Of a stretch of DNA of 64,000 nt, positions 29,004-38,860 are shown piece after piece. The position numbers and the translations under genes were made by a program. This DNA comes from Nansenia antarctica. Its lineage: Eukaryota; Chordata; Actinopteri; Argentiniformes; Microstomatidae. The first letter of the stretch is position 1, and the number at the start of each line of letters is the position of its first letter. The stretch covers positions 47,871,910-47,935,909 of the forward strand of contig OZ022342.1 of assembly GCA_963989245.1 (NCBI GenBank), given 5' to 3'. The notes beneath the pieces are model-generated. The model saw only the letters and a program-made list of their open reading frames with translations, searched no databases and was not told where the DNA came from.

Positions 29004-32000
29004 TCAATATTGGAAATCCTCACGGCGAGGAGGGCGTATGGCCCGGCCCCTACGATCGTAGGTAAAGTCAGGAGGTGCGGGAGGAGGTGTGACATCGCCC
29101 ACCACGTCCTCCTGCAGGGAAGGACGGGGGGCAGTGACGACCGGGGGCTCGCGAGCTGCGGGGGGTTGTCGGGGTCGGAGGGGGGAATGTCCAGGGCGCG
29201 GCAGGGGAGGTAGGACTGGAGGCCGGCCTCTGCGCGGTGGCAGGGCCAAGTCCAGGGGCAGTTCAAGGTCCAAGTGGGCCGGTTTGAGGCGATCAACGGA
29301 CACACACTCAGGCCTACCCCCCATGTCAACCATGAAGTTCTTGGCTCCGGCCTCGATGACACGGAAAGGCCCGTCATAAGGAGGACGTAGTGGAGTCCTG
29401 TGGCCATCATGACGAATGAAAACGAACCTCGCTGAGTGCAGCTCCGGGGGCACCCTCGAAGTAGGGACACCATGCTGCGTAGTCGGGACCGGGACGAAGG
29501 TCCTGGCGCTGTCCAGCAGGGAGGCGCGCTGAGCGGCGGCGGACCAGGGCTCCGTTGACTTGGGAATGAAGTCACCGGGGACCCGCAGCGGCTGTCCAAA
29601 CACCAGCTCAGCGGACGACGACTGGAGGTCCTCCTTAGGCGCTGTCCTGAGCCCCAGCATGACCCACGGCAGCTTGTCAAGCCAGTCGCTGTCCGTGAGG
29701 CTGGCTCGAAGGGCGGCCTTCATGGATCGATGGAAACGCTCACAGAGCCCGTTCGCCTGCGGGTGATAGGCGGTCGTGCGGTGGAGCTTGACCCCCAGAT
29801 TCTCCGCCACCGCTGCCCACAGCTCTGAAGTAAACTGTGAGCCACGGTCAGAGGAGAGATCAGCAGGGGTGCCGTAGCGGGAGACCCACACCGCGATGAA
29901 CGCCCGGGCCAGGTCGGGGGCTGTCGTTGAGGAGAGCGGAACTGCCTCCGGCCAGCGAGTCGTCCTGTCCACCATGGTAAAGAGATAGGTGTATCCGTGC
30001 GAGGGGGGCAGCGGCCCTACCAGGTCCACGTTTACATGATCGAACCTCCGCTCAGGCACAGAGAACTGCTCCAGGGGGGCCTTGACGTGTCGATGCACCT
30101 TGGCGCGCTGGCAGGCGATGCACGTGTCTACCCAGGCCCTCACATCCCTCTTGAGCCCATGCCAGACGAATTTCTCTGACACCAGCCGTGAGGACGGTTT
30201 CCTACCAGGGTGAGACAAGCCGTGTATCGCCTCGAAGGCGGGGCGCCTCCAGTTGGCGGGGACCACCGGTCGTGGCTGACCCATGGAGACGTCGCACAGG
30301 AGCGTGGCCCCTGCGTCACCGAAAACCACCTCTTCTAGGCGCAGTCCTGTGTCCGACAACTTGAGAGCCTGGACGGCGGGGTCGGCGGCCTGGTCTGCAG
30401 CCATGCGCGCGTAGTCCAAACCCAGTTGGACCGCACCAACCACCGCCCTGGAGAGACAATCCGCGACCTGGTTGGACTTCCCAGCAACGTGCTGGATGTC
30501 TGTGGTGAACTCGGATATGTAGGCGAGCTGGCGCTGTTGGCGGTCGGACCACGGCTCCGCCACCTTGGACATGGCGTGCGTGAGTGGCTTGTGGTCCACG
30601 TAGGCCGTAAACTCGCGGCCCTCAAGTAAAAAACGGAAGTGTCTGACAGCAAGCCACAGCCCGAGGAGCTCCCTGTCGAATGTGCTGTACCTTTGCTCTC
30701 TGGGAGACAGCTGGCGGCTGAAGAATGCAAGAGGCTGCCAGGCGTCCCCAACCCACTGTTCGTACACCGCTCCCACAGCAAAGTCAGAGGCGTCCGTGGT
30801 GAGAGCAGTGGGTGCCGAGGGCGAGGGGTGGGCCAACATGGCAGCGCGGGCCAGGGCCGCCTTGGTGTCCTGAAAGGCTTTGACACGCTCCGCCGTCCAG
30901 TCCACCGGCTGCTTCAGAGTCTTGCCCTTCTGGGCATCGTACAGAGGCCGCAGGATGTGAGCGATGTGGTGGAGGAAGCGATAGTAGAAGGTTACCATCC
31001 CGATGAACCCCTTGAGCTCGCTGATTGTGCTGGGGCGCGGGAAAGCAGCGACAGCTTCCACCTTCGAGGGGAGGGGGGTCACCCCCTCTGCGGAGACCCG
31101 GTGCCCGAGAAAGTCGATGGTGTTCCGTCCGAACTCACACTTCGCCGGATTGACAATCAGCCCATGTTGGCTGAGCCGTGTGAAAAGGGCCCGGAGGTGG
31201 GACAGGTGCTCCTCCTCCGTGGTGCTTGCGACGAGGATGTCATCCAAGTAGACGAAGAGGAATGGTAGGTCCCGGAGCACCGAGTGCATGAGGCGTTGGA
31301 AGGTCTGCGCCGCGTTCTTCAGGCCGAACGGCATCCGCAGAAACTCGAAGAGTCCAAATGGCGTGATTACGGCCGTCTTAGGGACGTCCTCGGGGTGCAC
31401 CGGCACCTGATGGTACCCCCGTACCAGGTCCACTTTGGAGAAGAAGCGTTTGCCTGCCAGGTTCGCTGAAAAGTCCTGGACATGTGGGACCGGGTAGCGG
31501 TCAGGCTTGGACGCGTCGTTGAGGCGGCGGTAGTCCCCACATGGGCGCCACCCGCCGTCTGACTTAGGGACGATGTGCAGGGGAGACGCCCAGGGGCTGC
31601 TCGAGCGCCGAACGATGCCCACCTGCTCCATATGCGCAAACTCCGCCCTGGCGATGGCCAGCTTCTCCGGGTTGAGGCGCCTGGCCCTGGCGTGGAGGGG
31701 AGGCCCCTCGGTCTCGATGTGGTGCTCCACTCCGTGTTTCACCGTGGGCGCGGAGAAGGTGGGCTTGGTAAGGTCGGGGAATTCGGCGAGCAGCCGAAGG
31801 TACTGGTCACTTTCGGCGAGCGTATTGGACCACCCGCTGTAGACCGCCTCCCCCTGCGTACAGGCGAAGGAAGCGAAAGTCTGTGAGTTGACCAGGCGCC
31901 TGTTCCCCACGTCCACCAACAGGTTGTGGGCGCACAGAAAATCCGCACCAAGGAGGGGAAATGTGACAGCCGCTATGACAAAATCCCACGAAAAGCATTG

Positions 32001-32312
32001 CCCTCCGAAGCACACGTCCACCGCCCTAGTGCCATAAGAGCAGATAGGTGTGCCGTCCGCGCCTGCCAACTGCGGACCACGCTCCTCCTTCGCCACATCC
32101 GATCTCTCTGCCGGAATGATGCTCCACTGGGCACCTGTGTCACAAAGGAAACTGCGACCAGAGGCGGTGTCTTGTATGAAGAGCAGCCTGTTGGTGACGC
32201 CAGCGCTCAGGGCCACTACTGAGTGCCGGCCCCGCCGTTTCCCGTCGGTCCGAAGGTGCAGGGTGAGCGGCACCGTTTGGCCTTGGCGCCAAAAGTGGCG
32301 TGGTAGAAACAA
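29004..32312 (-). CDS. pol: Ty3/gypsy Pol polyprotein
   Basis: 1,102 codons without a stop, in the -1 frame relative to gag, overlapping it by 97 nt. Domains by residue: aspartic protease (CDTGAQWS, about 57-64); reverse transcriptase about 205-390 (WASPLHIVPKSDGGWR, RMPFGLKNA, catalytic YLDD 355-358); RNase H about 500-625 (LTTDASDFAVGA, YVDHKPL); integrase zinc motif H697/H701/C731/C734; DDE core D763, D822 and E858 (VDLVGPLP, SSDRGSQFTSE, NGLCERF); then a basic, proline-rich tail. All catalytic residues I can identify are present. The listed first residue (ATG at 32312) is probably not the true start: Pol is likely made by frameshifting from gag at 32243-32237. Confidence 0.95.
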   Translation of the reverse strand: MFLPRHFWRQGQTVPLTLHLRTDGKRRGRHSVVALSAGVTNRLLFIQDTASGRSFLCDTGAQWSIIPAERSDVAKEERGPQLAGADGTPICSYGTRAVDVCFGGQCFSWDFVIAAVTFPLLGADFLCAHNLLVDVGNRRLVNSQTFASFACTQGEAVYSGWSNTLAESDQYLRLLAEFPDLTKPTFSAPTVKHGVEHHIETEGPPLHARARRLNPEKLAIARAEFAHMEQVGIVRRSSSPWASPLHIVPKSDGGWRPCGDYRRLNDASKPDRYPVPHVQDFSANLAGKRFFSKVDLVRGYHQVPVHPEDVPKTAVITPFGLFEFLRMPFGLKNAAQTFQRLMHSVLRDLPFLFVYLDDILVASTTEEEHLSHLRALFTRLSQHGLIVNPAKCEFGRNTIDFLGHRVSAEGVTPLPSKVEAVAAFPRPSTISELKGFIGMVTFYYRFLHHIAHILRPLYDAQKGKTLKQPVDWTAERVKAFQDTKAALARAAMLAHPSPSAPTALTTDASDFAVGAVYEQWVGDAWQPLAFFSRQLSPREQRYSTFDRELLGLWLAVRHFRFLLEGREFTAYVDHKPLTHAMSKVAEPWSDRQQRQLAYISEFTTDIQHVAGKSNQVADCLSRAVVGAVQLGLDYARMAADQAADPAVQALKLSDTGLRLEEVVFGDAGATLLCDVSMGQPRPVVPANWRRPAFEAIHGLSHPGRKPSSRLVSEKFVWHGLKRDVRAWVDTCIACQRAKVHRHVKAPLEQFSVPERRFDHVNVDLVGPLPPSHGYTYLFTMVDRTTRWPEAVPLSSTTAPDLARAFIAVWVSRYGTPADLSSDRGSQFTSELWAAVAENLGVKLHRTTAYHPQANGLCERFHRSMKAALRASLTDSDWLDKLPWVMLGLRTAPKEDLQSSSAELVFGQPLRVPGDFIPKSTEPWSAAAQRASLLDSARTFVPVPTTQHGVPTSRVPPELHSARFVFIRHDGHRTPLRPPYDGPFRVIEAGAKNFMVDMGGRPECVSVDRLKPAHLDLELPLDLALPPRRGRPPVLPPLPRPGHSPLRPRQPPAAREPPVVTAPRPSLQEDVVGDVTPPPAPPDFTYDRRGRAIRPPRREDFQY

Positions 32313-32968
32313 TGGCCCGCAGCGTTACCCTGCTGGCCAGAAGGTCTGGCGTCATCCTTCGCTCTCCTGCGACGGTCGGGTGGCGGGGCGGCCGCGGGAG
32401 CGAGCAGGTCGGGGGACCGTTGAGGCATGGCCAAGACGAACCGGTCCGCCTCCCTGGCCAGGGCGCGGGGCTCCATGATGGCGGTGTTGGCCAGCGCCAT
32501 CCTAACTTGAGCTGGCAATGTGCGCATGAACAGCTCTGTGAAGAGGATCATGGGGTCTTCTGTACCGAGCAGGTTTAGCATCCTCTCCATGCGCGCAGAA
32601 GGCCTCTCGTCACCCAAGTCCGACATGGCAAATAGGCGCCGCACCCTCTCCGCAGTGGACAGTTCAAATGTCTCTAGAAGCAGGGCCTTGAGGCGCTCAT
32701 ATTTGTTCGTCGTCGGGGGAGCAGACAAAAAACCTACCACTCGAGCTGCGGTGGAGCTGCCCAACATTGCCACAGCATGGTTGTACCGGTCGTCGTCGTC
32801 ATCGATGTCACTTTTGTTGAAATGTGCCTCTACAATAGCAAACCATGCAGCAGGCGTTGAGTCCCAGAACTCTGGTAGCTTAAGAGTGGGAGTGTGCGCA
32901 CCACGCGTTACCCTGACAGGGGATGGTGATGGCTGCCGCTGGTTTGAACGTCTTCCTCGCCCGGACAT
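32216..32968 (-). CDS. gag: Ty3/gypsy Gag
   Basis: 250 codons from the ATG at 32968 (MSGRGRRSNQ); the open frame extends a further 14 codons upstream to 33010 with weaker start context. The capsid-like part includes LPEFWDSTPAAWFAIVEAHF and PAQVRMALANTAIMEPRALA. The C-terminus has a single Cys/His motif (HCFYHATFGAKAKRCRSPC) in place of a standard CCHC knuckle. The stop at 32216-32218 follows the frameshift heptamer by six codons. Gag packages element RNA into cytoplasmic particles (family knowledge). Confidence 0.93.
   Translation of the reverse strand: MSGRGRRSNQRQPSPSPVRVTRGAHTPTLKLPEFWDSTPAAWFAIVEAHFNKSDIDDDDDRYNHAVAMLGSSTAARVVGFLSAPPTTNKYERLKALLLETFELSTAERVRRLFAMSDLGDERPSARMERMLNLLGTEDPMILFTELFMRTLPAQVRMALANTAIMEPRALAREADRFVLAMPQRSPDLLAPAAAPPPDRRRRAKDDARPSGQQGNAAGHCFYHATFGAKAKRCRSPCTFGPTGNGGAGTQ
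32237..32243 (-). promoter_or_regulatory. -1 ribosomal frameshift heptamer GGGAAAC
   Basis: On the minus strand the gag codons ACG GGA AAC contain G GGA AAC, the canonical X XXY YYZ form, exactly in the gag register, and a shift of -1 enters the pol frame. It is followed by GC-rich sequence (GGCGGGGCCGGC) that could form a stimulatory structure. Location in the overlap, register and direction all agree. Confidence 0.82.
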
Positions 32969-33026
32969 TTTGCAGGATTGTAATGTTCGCTCGCTGGTTT
33001 TTGTACACAATTACGTTAACAAAAAT

Positions 33027-33044
33027 CCACGTCGGGGGTCACCA
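33027..33044 (-). other. Primer-binding site, tRNA-Trp-like
   Basis: One base after the 5' LTR the minus strand reads TGGTGACCCCCGACGTGG. The first ten bases match the complement of a eukaryotic tRNA-Trp 3' end (GGGGTCACCA), and GACGTG also matches with an extra C between. tRNA identity is from general knowledge. Confidence 0.65.
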
Positions 33045-33045
33045 G

Positions 33046-33281
33046 TGTAGTGCCGGAGGAAAAAGGAAAGACGTAGGCAACGTAATGATAACTGTTTAAT
33101 CAAAATAACAACTTGTACTCTCAGTACAGGACCAGAAAATAGATCACCAAAACTCTTGTCTCTAAACAGGAAGGTGCAACGTTAATAATCTTCCCCTCTG
33201 CCCCTAGTGCCAGAACTGGTTCCCTCCCACTACACAACCAACAGTAAGAGGAGAACATGAACCCATAATGTAGTCACTACA
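33046..33281 (-). repeat. 5' LTR of the Ty3/gypsy element
   Basis: 236 bp carrying the element promoter (not localised). Confidence 0.96.
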
Positions 33282-33418
33282 ATATTCTATTTTGTAGAAT
33301 TATTCCTAGTGTCCACATTCTGTCACGTGACCTAACACCCTACCCCCACCCTTCAAATAATATAGGCGTACCCTACATGAACATGTACACACTAGTAAAG
33401 GCTGGTGGAGTGACAAAT

Positions 33419-33519
33419 CGGAGGATGAGCTCATTGCATGTCATGGAATGAGGAATGGTATCAAAACAGCCGTGTTTGATTTCATTCCAAGCCATGCATT
33501 ACACTGAGCCCATCCTCCG
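33419..33519. repeat. Foldback (palindromic) element
   Basis: Left arm starts CGGAGGATGAGCTCATTGCATG and the right arm ends with its imperfect complement, GCCATGCATTACACTGAGCCC then ATCCTCCG. Inner parts GGAATGAGGAATGGTATCAAA and TTTGATTTCATTCC also pair. It resembles a palindromic repeat abundant in salmonids (from memory). GGCTGGTGGAG at 33400 may belong to it. Confidence 0.7.
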
Positions 33520-36066
33520 ACTTTAAAAAGGGCTGAATGTTGTGCAAATTGATTGCAAAATGTAAAGTTGGATGAGTCATGTGTTCCCTTAAGGGTGAAA
33601 CATCACTTAGCATTGAAAGAAACCACCTACAGACTTAACGTTTAGTGGTGGCGCTATTGGCCAGCAGGTGACGCTATTGTCATGTAAATAAGTCACATCC
33701 ACACTGCATTGTGCTAAACCACCTCTCTCGTTAAGCATGTTTTCTATATAAATATAATTCATATTTTTCCGTCAATTATCAGTCATTCTAATTATTTATC
33801 GGCATGTCAGCATTAAGTATAATTTTTTTGAGACATAAACCAAAAATATAAAGACTTTGTATTGGCCATTGCATGTTATTTAGACAAGCTGAACTATAGT
33901 ATAACAAGAAAATACATTACATGCCAAATGTGGACCAGTAAGACATTCCATGTGGAGGAAATTGCCATATATTTTCTGAACTTCTAATTCAAATAAGAGG
34001 CATTATTGTCTTCCATACAAGCTTATGGTATTGATGTTTAGGCTACATCCAATGGTAAATGATGCATCCAATGTTGTCGAATCAGTGGGTACTTGTCTGT
34101 CTACTTGTAGGCTTTTAAATGTGTTCAAATACTCACTATGTGCGCATTTGCACTGCAGTTATTACTGCTTTGTTTGTAACCTCCTCATTCCATATCTCCC
34201 CGCTTCAGACGGAAGACTTCCACCACACTACTTTGCATACCCCCCTACACACACACTTTACTTCCTAGGCACGGGGATGGCCCTCCCCTTTCCTCCCAAT
34301 AAACACACCCATTGATTTTTACCAAGGGAAGACCTGAGCGCACAGCGCTTTATAGACACAGAGCCACTACAGTTCTAGGCGCAAGAAACTCTATCTATCT
34401 AGCGCTGTCGGAATTGCATAGACCTGTACGGAACTAATTCTAATTGGACATCTCGTTGGTTAAGGTGACATTACTGGAACCTACTGGCACCTCTAAAGGG
34501 ATAGAATAAGGTCTAGATCTCGGTCCTCTATTCCTTATCCAAGGTGATAACCCAGTAACGCATAACCCAAGCACAAGTGGCTTGTTTGAAACAACATCGT
34601 GGCGCTACCCGGAGTGGCATGTTCGAGGGATAAAGCGGACAGAATTGAACTCCTACTTTCACCCAAAGAGGTACAGTATTGTGCATTTACACTGATCACA
34701 TTTGACAACTGATAACTGATAACAATGTTCCATCATGATGGATCATCCTGAAGACTGTATAAATCATATTTATTTTTGCCGTAATGAGGGAAACGCCTCA
34801 TTTAATTAAATGTATTTACATTGTTGTAGGCACCCTCTGGCTCTTCATCAAACAGCTGTAATATACAAAACATTATTTTATTGTCACAATGTAGTACTAC
34901 TGAAGTGGGAATGCTACACATGAATAATAGCTAATTTGCCACCTCAACGAACTACCACACCATTTTCTATTATAATGCAGAGGGTTAAGACTAACGGTGA
35001 TTTTGCATTTTATGTCATTTAGTGAATACAATGGGCTCTGACTGTTGATCGTAATGCCATGGTTGTCGACACCTTCACCTATGTTTATAAGTAGGCTAAG
35101 TAAAATAAATGAAATCACACAATATTCCATTTAAGATCCCATTCATTGTGCATCGCTGTCTTATCAATGCACACGCACAGGTCTCGCTGCTTGCCCTTCA
35201 CTGATGCTCCCTCTTTAAACGGATTAAAGGGCGCATCAGGTGCCATAGATCAGCCTAGCTGATACATCATTTATGTTCCTAATTCGGTAAGGAACACACT
35301 TTTAGTGCTGTGGAGCATTTGCTAAACACATTAAACCTCGCCCGGAGAGAGGGCGACAGCCGGCTTGGGACTGTGCAGCGTGTATTAGTTACATGAAAAT
35401 TAAGGCTGATTGGATTTGAATATACACTATCAGACAAGCAGATGGCAGCTGTTTACACTGACGGTCTATGTTGACATCCTGCCCAGTGATAGCGTTTTTC
35501 CTGCAGCGATTGGACAGCTATAGAATATACATGTCTTGGTGTTTACTTTTGAAAGTTTCCTTTCCATCTCTCTCTCTGTATGCCTGGCCGACTTTGAACA
35601 CCTGGTAATGATTAGACAGATTCGAGCCAGCCAGACATCAGACATGGATCCGGTCGAGTGTGCATGTGTGGTATGACATCATCCAGAGCTCTCTGACCTA
35701 CTCATGCCAGCATTTTGGTCTGGCATTGGTCTCTTGCTCTCAGACCACTCCAGGGTCATCTTGCTGATATTGATCATATCAAATCAGATCAAAATTAAAC
35801 TGAGGCAGAGACTCCTCCTTACTTTAGGACTTGTGTAGAGATGAGTCATACCACTTTGGCTTAACAGGCTTGGGCTGGATCGATGTTTATTCTAGTTTTC
35901 TTGTCAAAAGAGCCACTTTAAACAGAAAATCCCCATATATATTAATATATAGCATTTTCCTTCCTTTTTTTTCCTACATATTGGTTAAATTGATTTTCTT
36001 TGGCATAACTTATGTCTTACAGTATTTTATTTTGAAACCAATTTCTCATTAAACCATCTTTTCCAG
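33520..36066. other. Upstream flank of enc1, no coding exon seen
   Basis: Unique, AT-rich. At 34230-34690 there is an LTR-like block (CCTCCCAATAAACACACCC, later GTGGCGCTACCCGGAGTGG) that I cannot classify. A candidate conserved block lies at 35215-35500. No 5' untranslated exon of enc1 could be placed, though one probably exists because the coding exon begins at a splice acceptor. Confidence 0.45.
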
Positions 36067-36078
36067 GATTCAATGAAA

Positions 36079-37848
36079 ATGTCCGTCTGCGTCCACGAGA
36101 ATCGTAAGTCGCGTGCCAGCACTGGCTCCATGAACATCTACCTGTTCCACAAGTCCTCCTATGCAGACAGCGTCCTCATGCACCTCAACTCCCTCCGGCA
36201 GCAGAGGCTCTTCACTGATGTCCTGCTGCACGCCGGGAGCCGCTCCTTCCCCTGCCACCGTGCCGTGCTGGCTGCCTGTAGCCGTTATTTCGAGGCAATG
36301 TTTAGCGGCGGGTTGCGGGAGAGCCAGGCCAGTGAGGTGGACTTCCGGGACTCCATCCACCCTGAGGTGCTGGAGCTTCTCCTGGACTATGCCTATTCCT
36401 CCCGTGTGGTGATCAACGAGGAGAACGCAGAGTCTCTCCTGGAGGCTGGGGACATGCTGGAGTTCCAAGACATCCGGGATGCCTGTGCTGAGTTTCTGGA
36501 GAGAAACCTGCATCCGTCCAACTGCCTGGGCATGCTGCTGTTGTCAGACGCCCACACGTGCACCAAGCTCTCAGAGCTCTCTTGGGGCATGTGTCTCAGC
36601 AACTTCCCTGCAATCTGCAAGACAGAGGACTTCCTGCAGCTGCCCAAGGACATGGTGGTTCAGCTCCTGTCCCACGAGGAGCTGGAGACTGAGGACGAGA
36701 GGCTGGTCTACGAGGCGGCTCTCAACTGGGTCAACTACGATCTGGAGAGGAGGCACTGCCACCTGCCAGAGATGCTGAGGACCGTCCGCCTGGCCCTGCT
36801 GCCCGCCATCTTCCTCATGGAGAACGTGTCCACGGAGGAGCTGATCAATGCCCAGGTCAAGAGCAAGGATCTGGTGGACGAGGCCATCCGCTGCAAGCTG
36901 AAGATCCTGCAGAACGACGGCGTGGTCAACAACCTGTGCGCCCGGCCCAGGAAGACCAGCCATGCCCTCTTCCTGCTAGGCGGCCAGACCTTCATGTGTG
37001 ACAAGCTGTACCTGGTGGACCAGAAGGCCAAGGAGATCATCCCCAAGGCAGACATCCCAAGCCCCAGGAAGGAATTCAGCGCCTGTGCCATCGGATGTAA
37101 GGTCTACGTCACAGGGGGGAGAGGCTCGGAGAATGGCGTGTCCAAAGACGTGTGGGTCTACGACACCATCCAGGAGGAGTGGTCCAAGGCGGCACCCATG
37201 CTTATCGCCCGGTTTGGCCACGGCTCAGCAGAGCTGAAACACTGCCTCTATGTGGTGGGGGGTCACACAGCCGCCACTGGCTGTCTGCCCGCCTCCCCGT
37301 CTGTGTCACTCAAACAGGTCGAGCAGTTTGATCCGGCGACCAACAAGTGGACCATGGTGGCGCCTCTGAGGGAGGGCGTGAGCAACGCGGCGGTGGTCAG
37401 CGTCAAGCTCAAGCTCTTCGCCTTCGGGGGCACCAGTGTCACGCACGACAAGCTGCCCAAGGTCCAGTGCTACGACCCTCTGGAGAACCGCTGGACGGTG
37501 CCCGCTTCCTGCCCTCAGCCCTGGCGCTACACCGCGGCCGCCGTCCTCGGAAACCAGATCTTCGTCATGGGCGGGGACACAGAGTTCTCGGCGTGCTCAG
37601 CCTATAAGTTCAACTGTGAGACTTACCAGTGGACTAAGGTGGGCGACGTGACAGCCAAGCGTATGAGCTGCCAGGCTGTGGCGTCGGGGAACAAACTGTA
37701 CGTGGTGGGGGGCTATTTCGGCACGCAGCGGTGTAAGACTCTGGACTGCTACGACCCGACGCTGGACGCATGGAACAGCATCACCACTGTGCCCTACTCA
37801 CTCATCCCCACCGCCTTCGTCAGCACCTGGAAACACCTCCCAGCCTGA
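36079..37848 (+). CDS. enc1: Ectoderm-neural cortex protein 1 (BTB-BACK-Kelch)
   Basis: 589 codons in one exon, the usual ENC1 length. An acceptor (CATCTTTTCCAG) ends at 36066; an ATG at 36073 precedes by two codons, but the ATG at 36079 (MSVCVHENRKSRASTGSMN) matches the family N-terminus. BTB domain about residues 45-115 (LFTDVLLHAGSRSFPCHRAV), BACK about 150-255, then six Kelch repeats marked by LLGGQTF, VTGGRGS, VVGGHTA, AFGGTSV, VMGGDTE and VVGGYFG. It ends PYSLIPTAFVSTWKHLPA. ENC1 proteins are neural, actin-associated Cullin-3 substrate adaptors (family knowledge). The sequence is closer to ENC1 than to its paralogue KLHL25/ENC2, for example at NIYLFHKSSYADSVLMHLNS. No stop or frameshift; coding GC is far higher than the flanks. 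Confidence 0.97.
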   Translation: MSVCVHENRKSRASTGSMNIYLFHKSSYADSVLMHLNSLRQQRLFTDVLLHAGSRSFPCHRAVLAACSRYFEAMFSGGLRESQASEVDFRDSIHPEVLELLLDYAYSSRVVINEENAESLLEAGDMLEFQDIRDACAEFLERNLHPSNCLGMLLLSDAHTCTKLSELSWGMCLSNFPAICKTEDFLQLPKDMVVQLLSHEELETEDERLVYEAALNWVNYDLERRHCHLPEMLRTVRLALLPAIFLMENVSTEELINAQVKSKDLVDEAIRCKLKILQNDGVVNNLCARPRKTSHALFLLGGQTFMCDKLYLVDQKAKEIIPKADIPSPRKEFSACAIGCKVYVTGGRGSENGVSKDVWVYDTIQEEWSKAAPMLIARFGHGSAELKHCLYVVGGHTAATGCLPASPSVSLKQVEQFDPATNKWTMVAPLREGVSNAAVVSVKLKLFAFGGTSVTHDKLPKVQCYDPLENRWTVPASCPQPWRYTAAAVLGNQIFVMGGDTEFSACSAYKFNCETYQWTKVGDVTAKRMSCQAVASGNKLYVVGGYFGTQRCKTLDCYDPTLDAWNSITTVPYSLIPTAFVSTWKHLPA

Positions 37849-37900
37849 GCAGGCGACGCTGGGATAGGCCGACACCTCCATCTACCCCTCCTCCCATGAG
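37849..37900 (+). other. enc1 3' UTR start and splice donor
   Basis: 52 nt from the stop codon to CCATGAG then GTATGG, a plausible donor at 37901. A donor this close to the stop (under about 55 nt) would not be expected to trigger nonsense-mediated decay. Confidence 0.5.
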
Positions 37901-38689
37901 GTATGGAGATCAGTCTTACATTCTTTCCGCTGTGTGTGTTTGTTTGTTCTGTCCGTGGAGAAAGATTGGAATGCATCATGTACTGTTGATGCAATAGAGT
38001 TATATTTGGAGCTTTCACAGATTAGCTGAATGCATCATGGCGTCATATATCGTTGTCAGTTATTCATAGAAAGATATTTCATTGTAGAATGATTAGGTTT
38101 TGTTTTGAGCATTCACATCAGAGGATCATATAACTTAATCACCAAGCACCTAGGTTAAACACAAAGGATTACAGTAGCCAATGGAATGTTCATATTATAC
38201 GCCTGCCACTGCATTGCATGGTTTCCAAGGACAACAATCCTTATTGAATCTTGCATAAATTGAGTATTCATAGAGTAATTTGATTGTGATGCAATTTGGC
38301 CAGGACAGAACTGCATGTTTTGAATACTAACCAAGCAGCCGGTATTTACTTATTTATTTGTTTCCCCTTGCCGTCTGGTTCTCTGCCCCAACAGCCGGTC
38401 TCAATGGCTCGCTGTCTGGCATTATTATTCTGTCATGTTCAGATAAAGCTACCAACAAACCAGTAGCATTCATTGACAGGGACCTTTTCTCATTTATTAT
38501 TTATTTTATTTTTTTTACAAATATGGATGTACACCTACAATATTTGTATATTTTAAGGAGATGAGTATGAGAAGGAATATACTCAAGGCAGACCCAACCC
38601 AGATCTCTCTCGTTCCTCTATAGCCAGTAGGTTATTGCTCAGGGATGTAGGAGAGCTGACTTGGTTATGTCTGCCCGATACTGATACAC

Positions 38690-38691
<2 letters not shown>

Positions 38692-38724
<33 letters not shown>

Positions 38725-38745
38725 GGGGGGGGGGGGGGGGGGGGG
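38692..38745. repeat. (GT)n followed by a 21-base G run
   Basis: GT at 38692-38720, then TTGC and G at 38725-38745. Confidence 0.93.
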
Positions 38746-38811
38746 ATTGTATGTGTAAGTTAAGTGAATTATGAGGCTGTAGGGTAGGGGCTGTGGCTGG
38801 AGGGGGTAATT

Positions 38812-38860
38812 GAAACAGAATAGAATACTTTTATTGTCCCTGTGGGGAAAATTTGTCTAA
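38812..38860 (-). mobile_element. LINE 3' tail fragment
   Basis: GAATACTTTTATTGTCCC then TGTGGGGAAAATTTGTCT, the reversed 3' end seen in fish CR1-like LINEs. Too short to assign. Confidence 0.45.

Larger units (their letters stand above)
28747..33281 (-). mobile_element. Complete Ty3/gypsy LTR retrotransposon, apparently young
   Basis: 4,535 bp on the minus strand: 5' LTR (33046-33281), primer-binding site, gag, pol, polypurine tract, 3' LTR (28747-28982). The LTRs begin TGTAGTG and end CACTACA. ATAT flanks both sides (28743-28746 and 33282-33285), a 4-bp target duplication. The LTRs look identical over 236 bp and both ORFs are open. Confidence 0.97.

Noticed and set aside
28931..31268. Frames of 60-249 codons on both strands within the gypsy pol
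   Set aside because: Shadows of the GC-rich pol gene, which has all catalytic motifs in one frame.
36070..37607. Antisense and alternative-frame frames over enc1
   Set aside because: Shadows of the conserved ENC1 frame.
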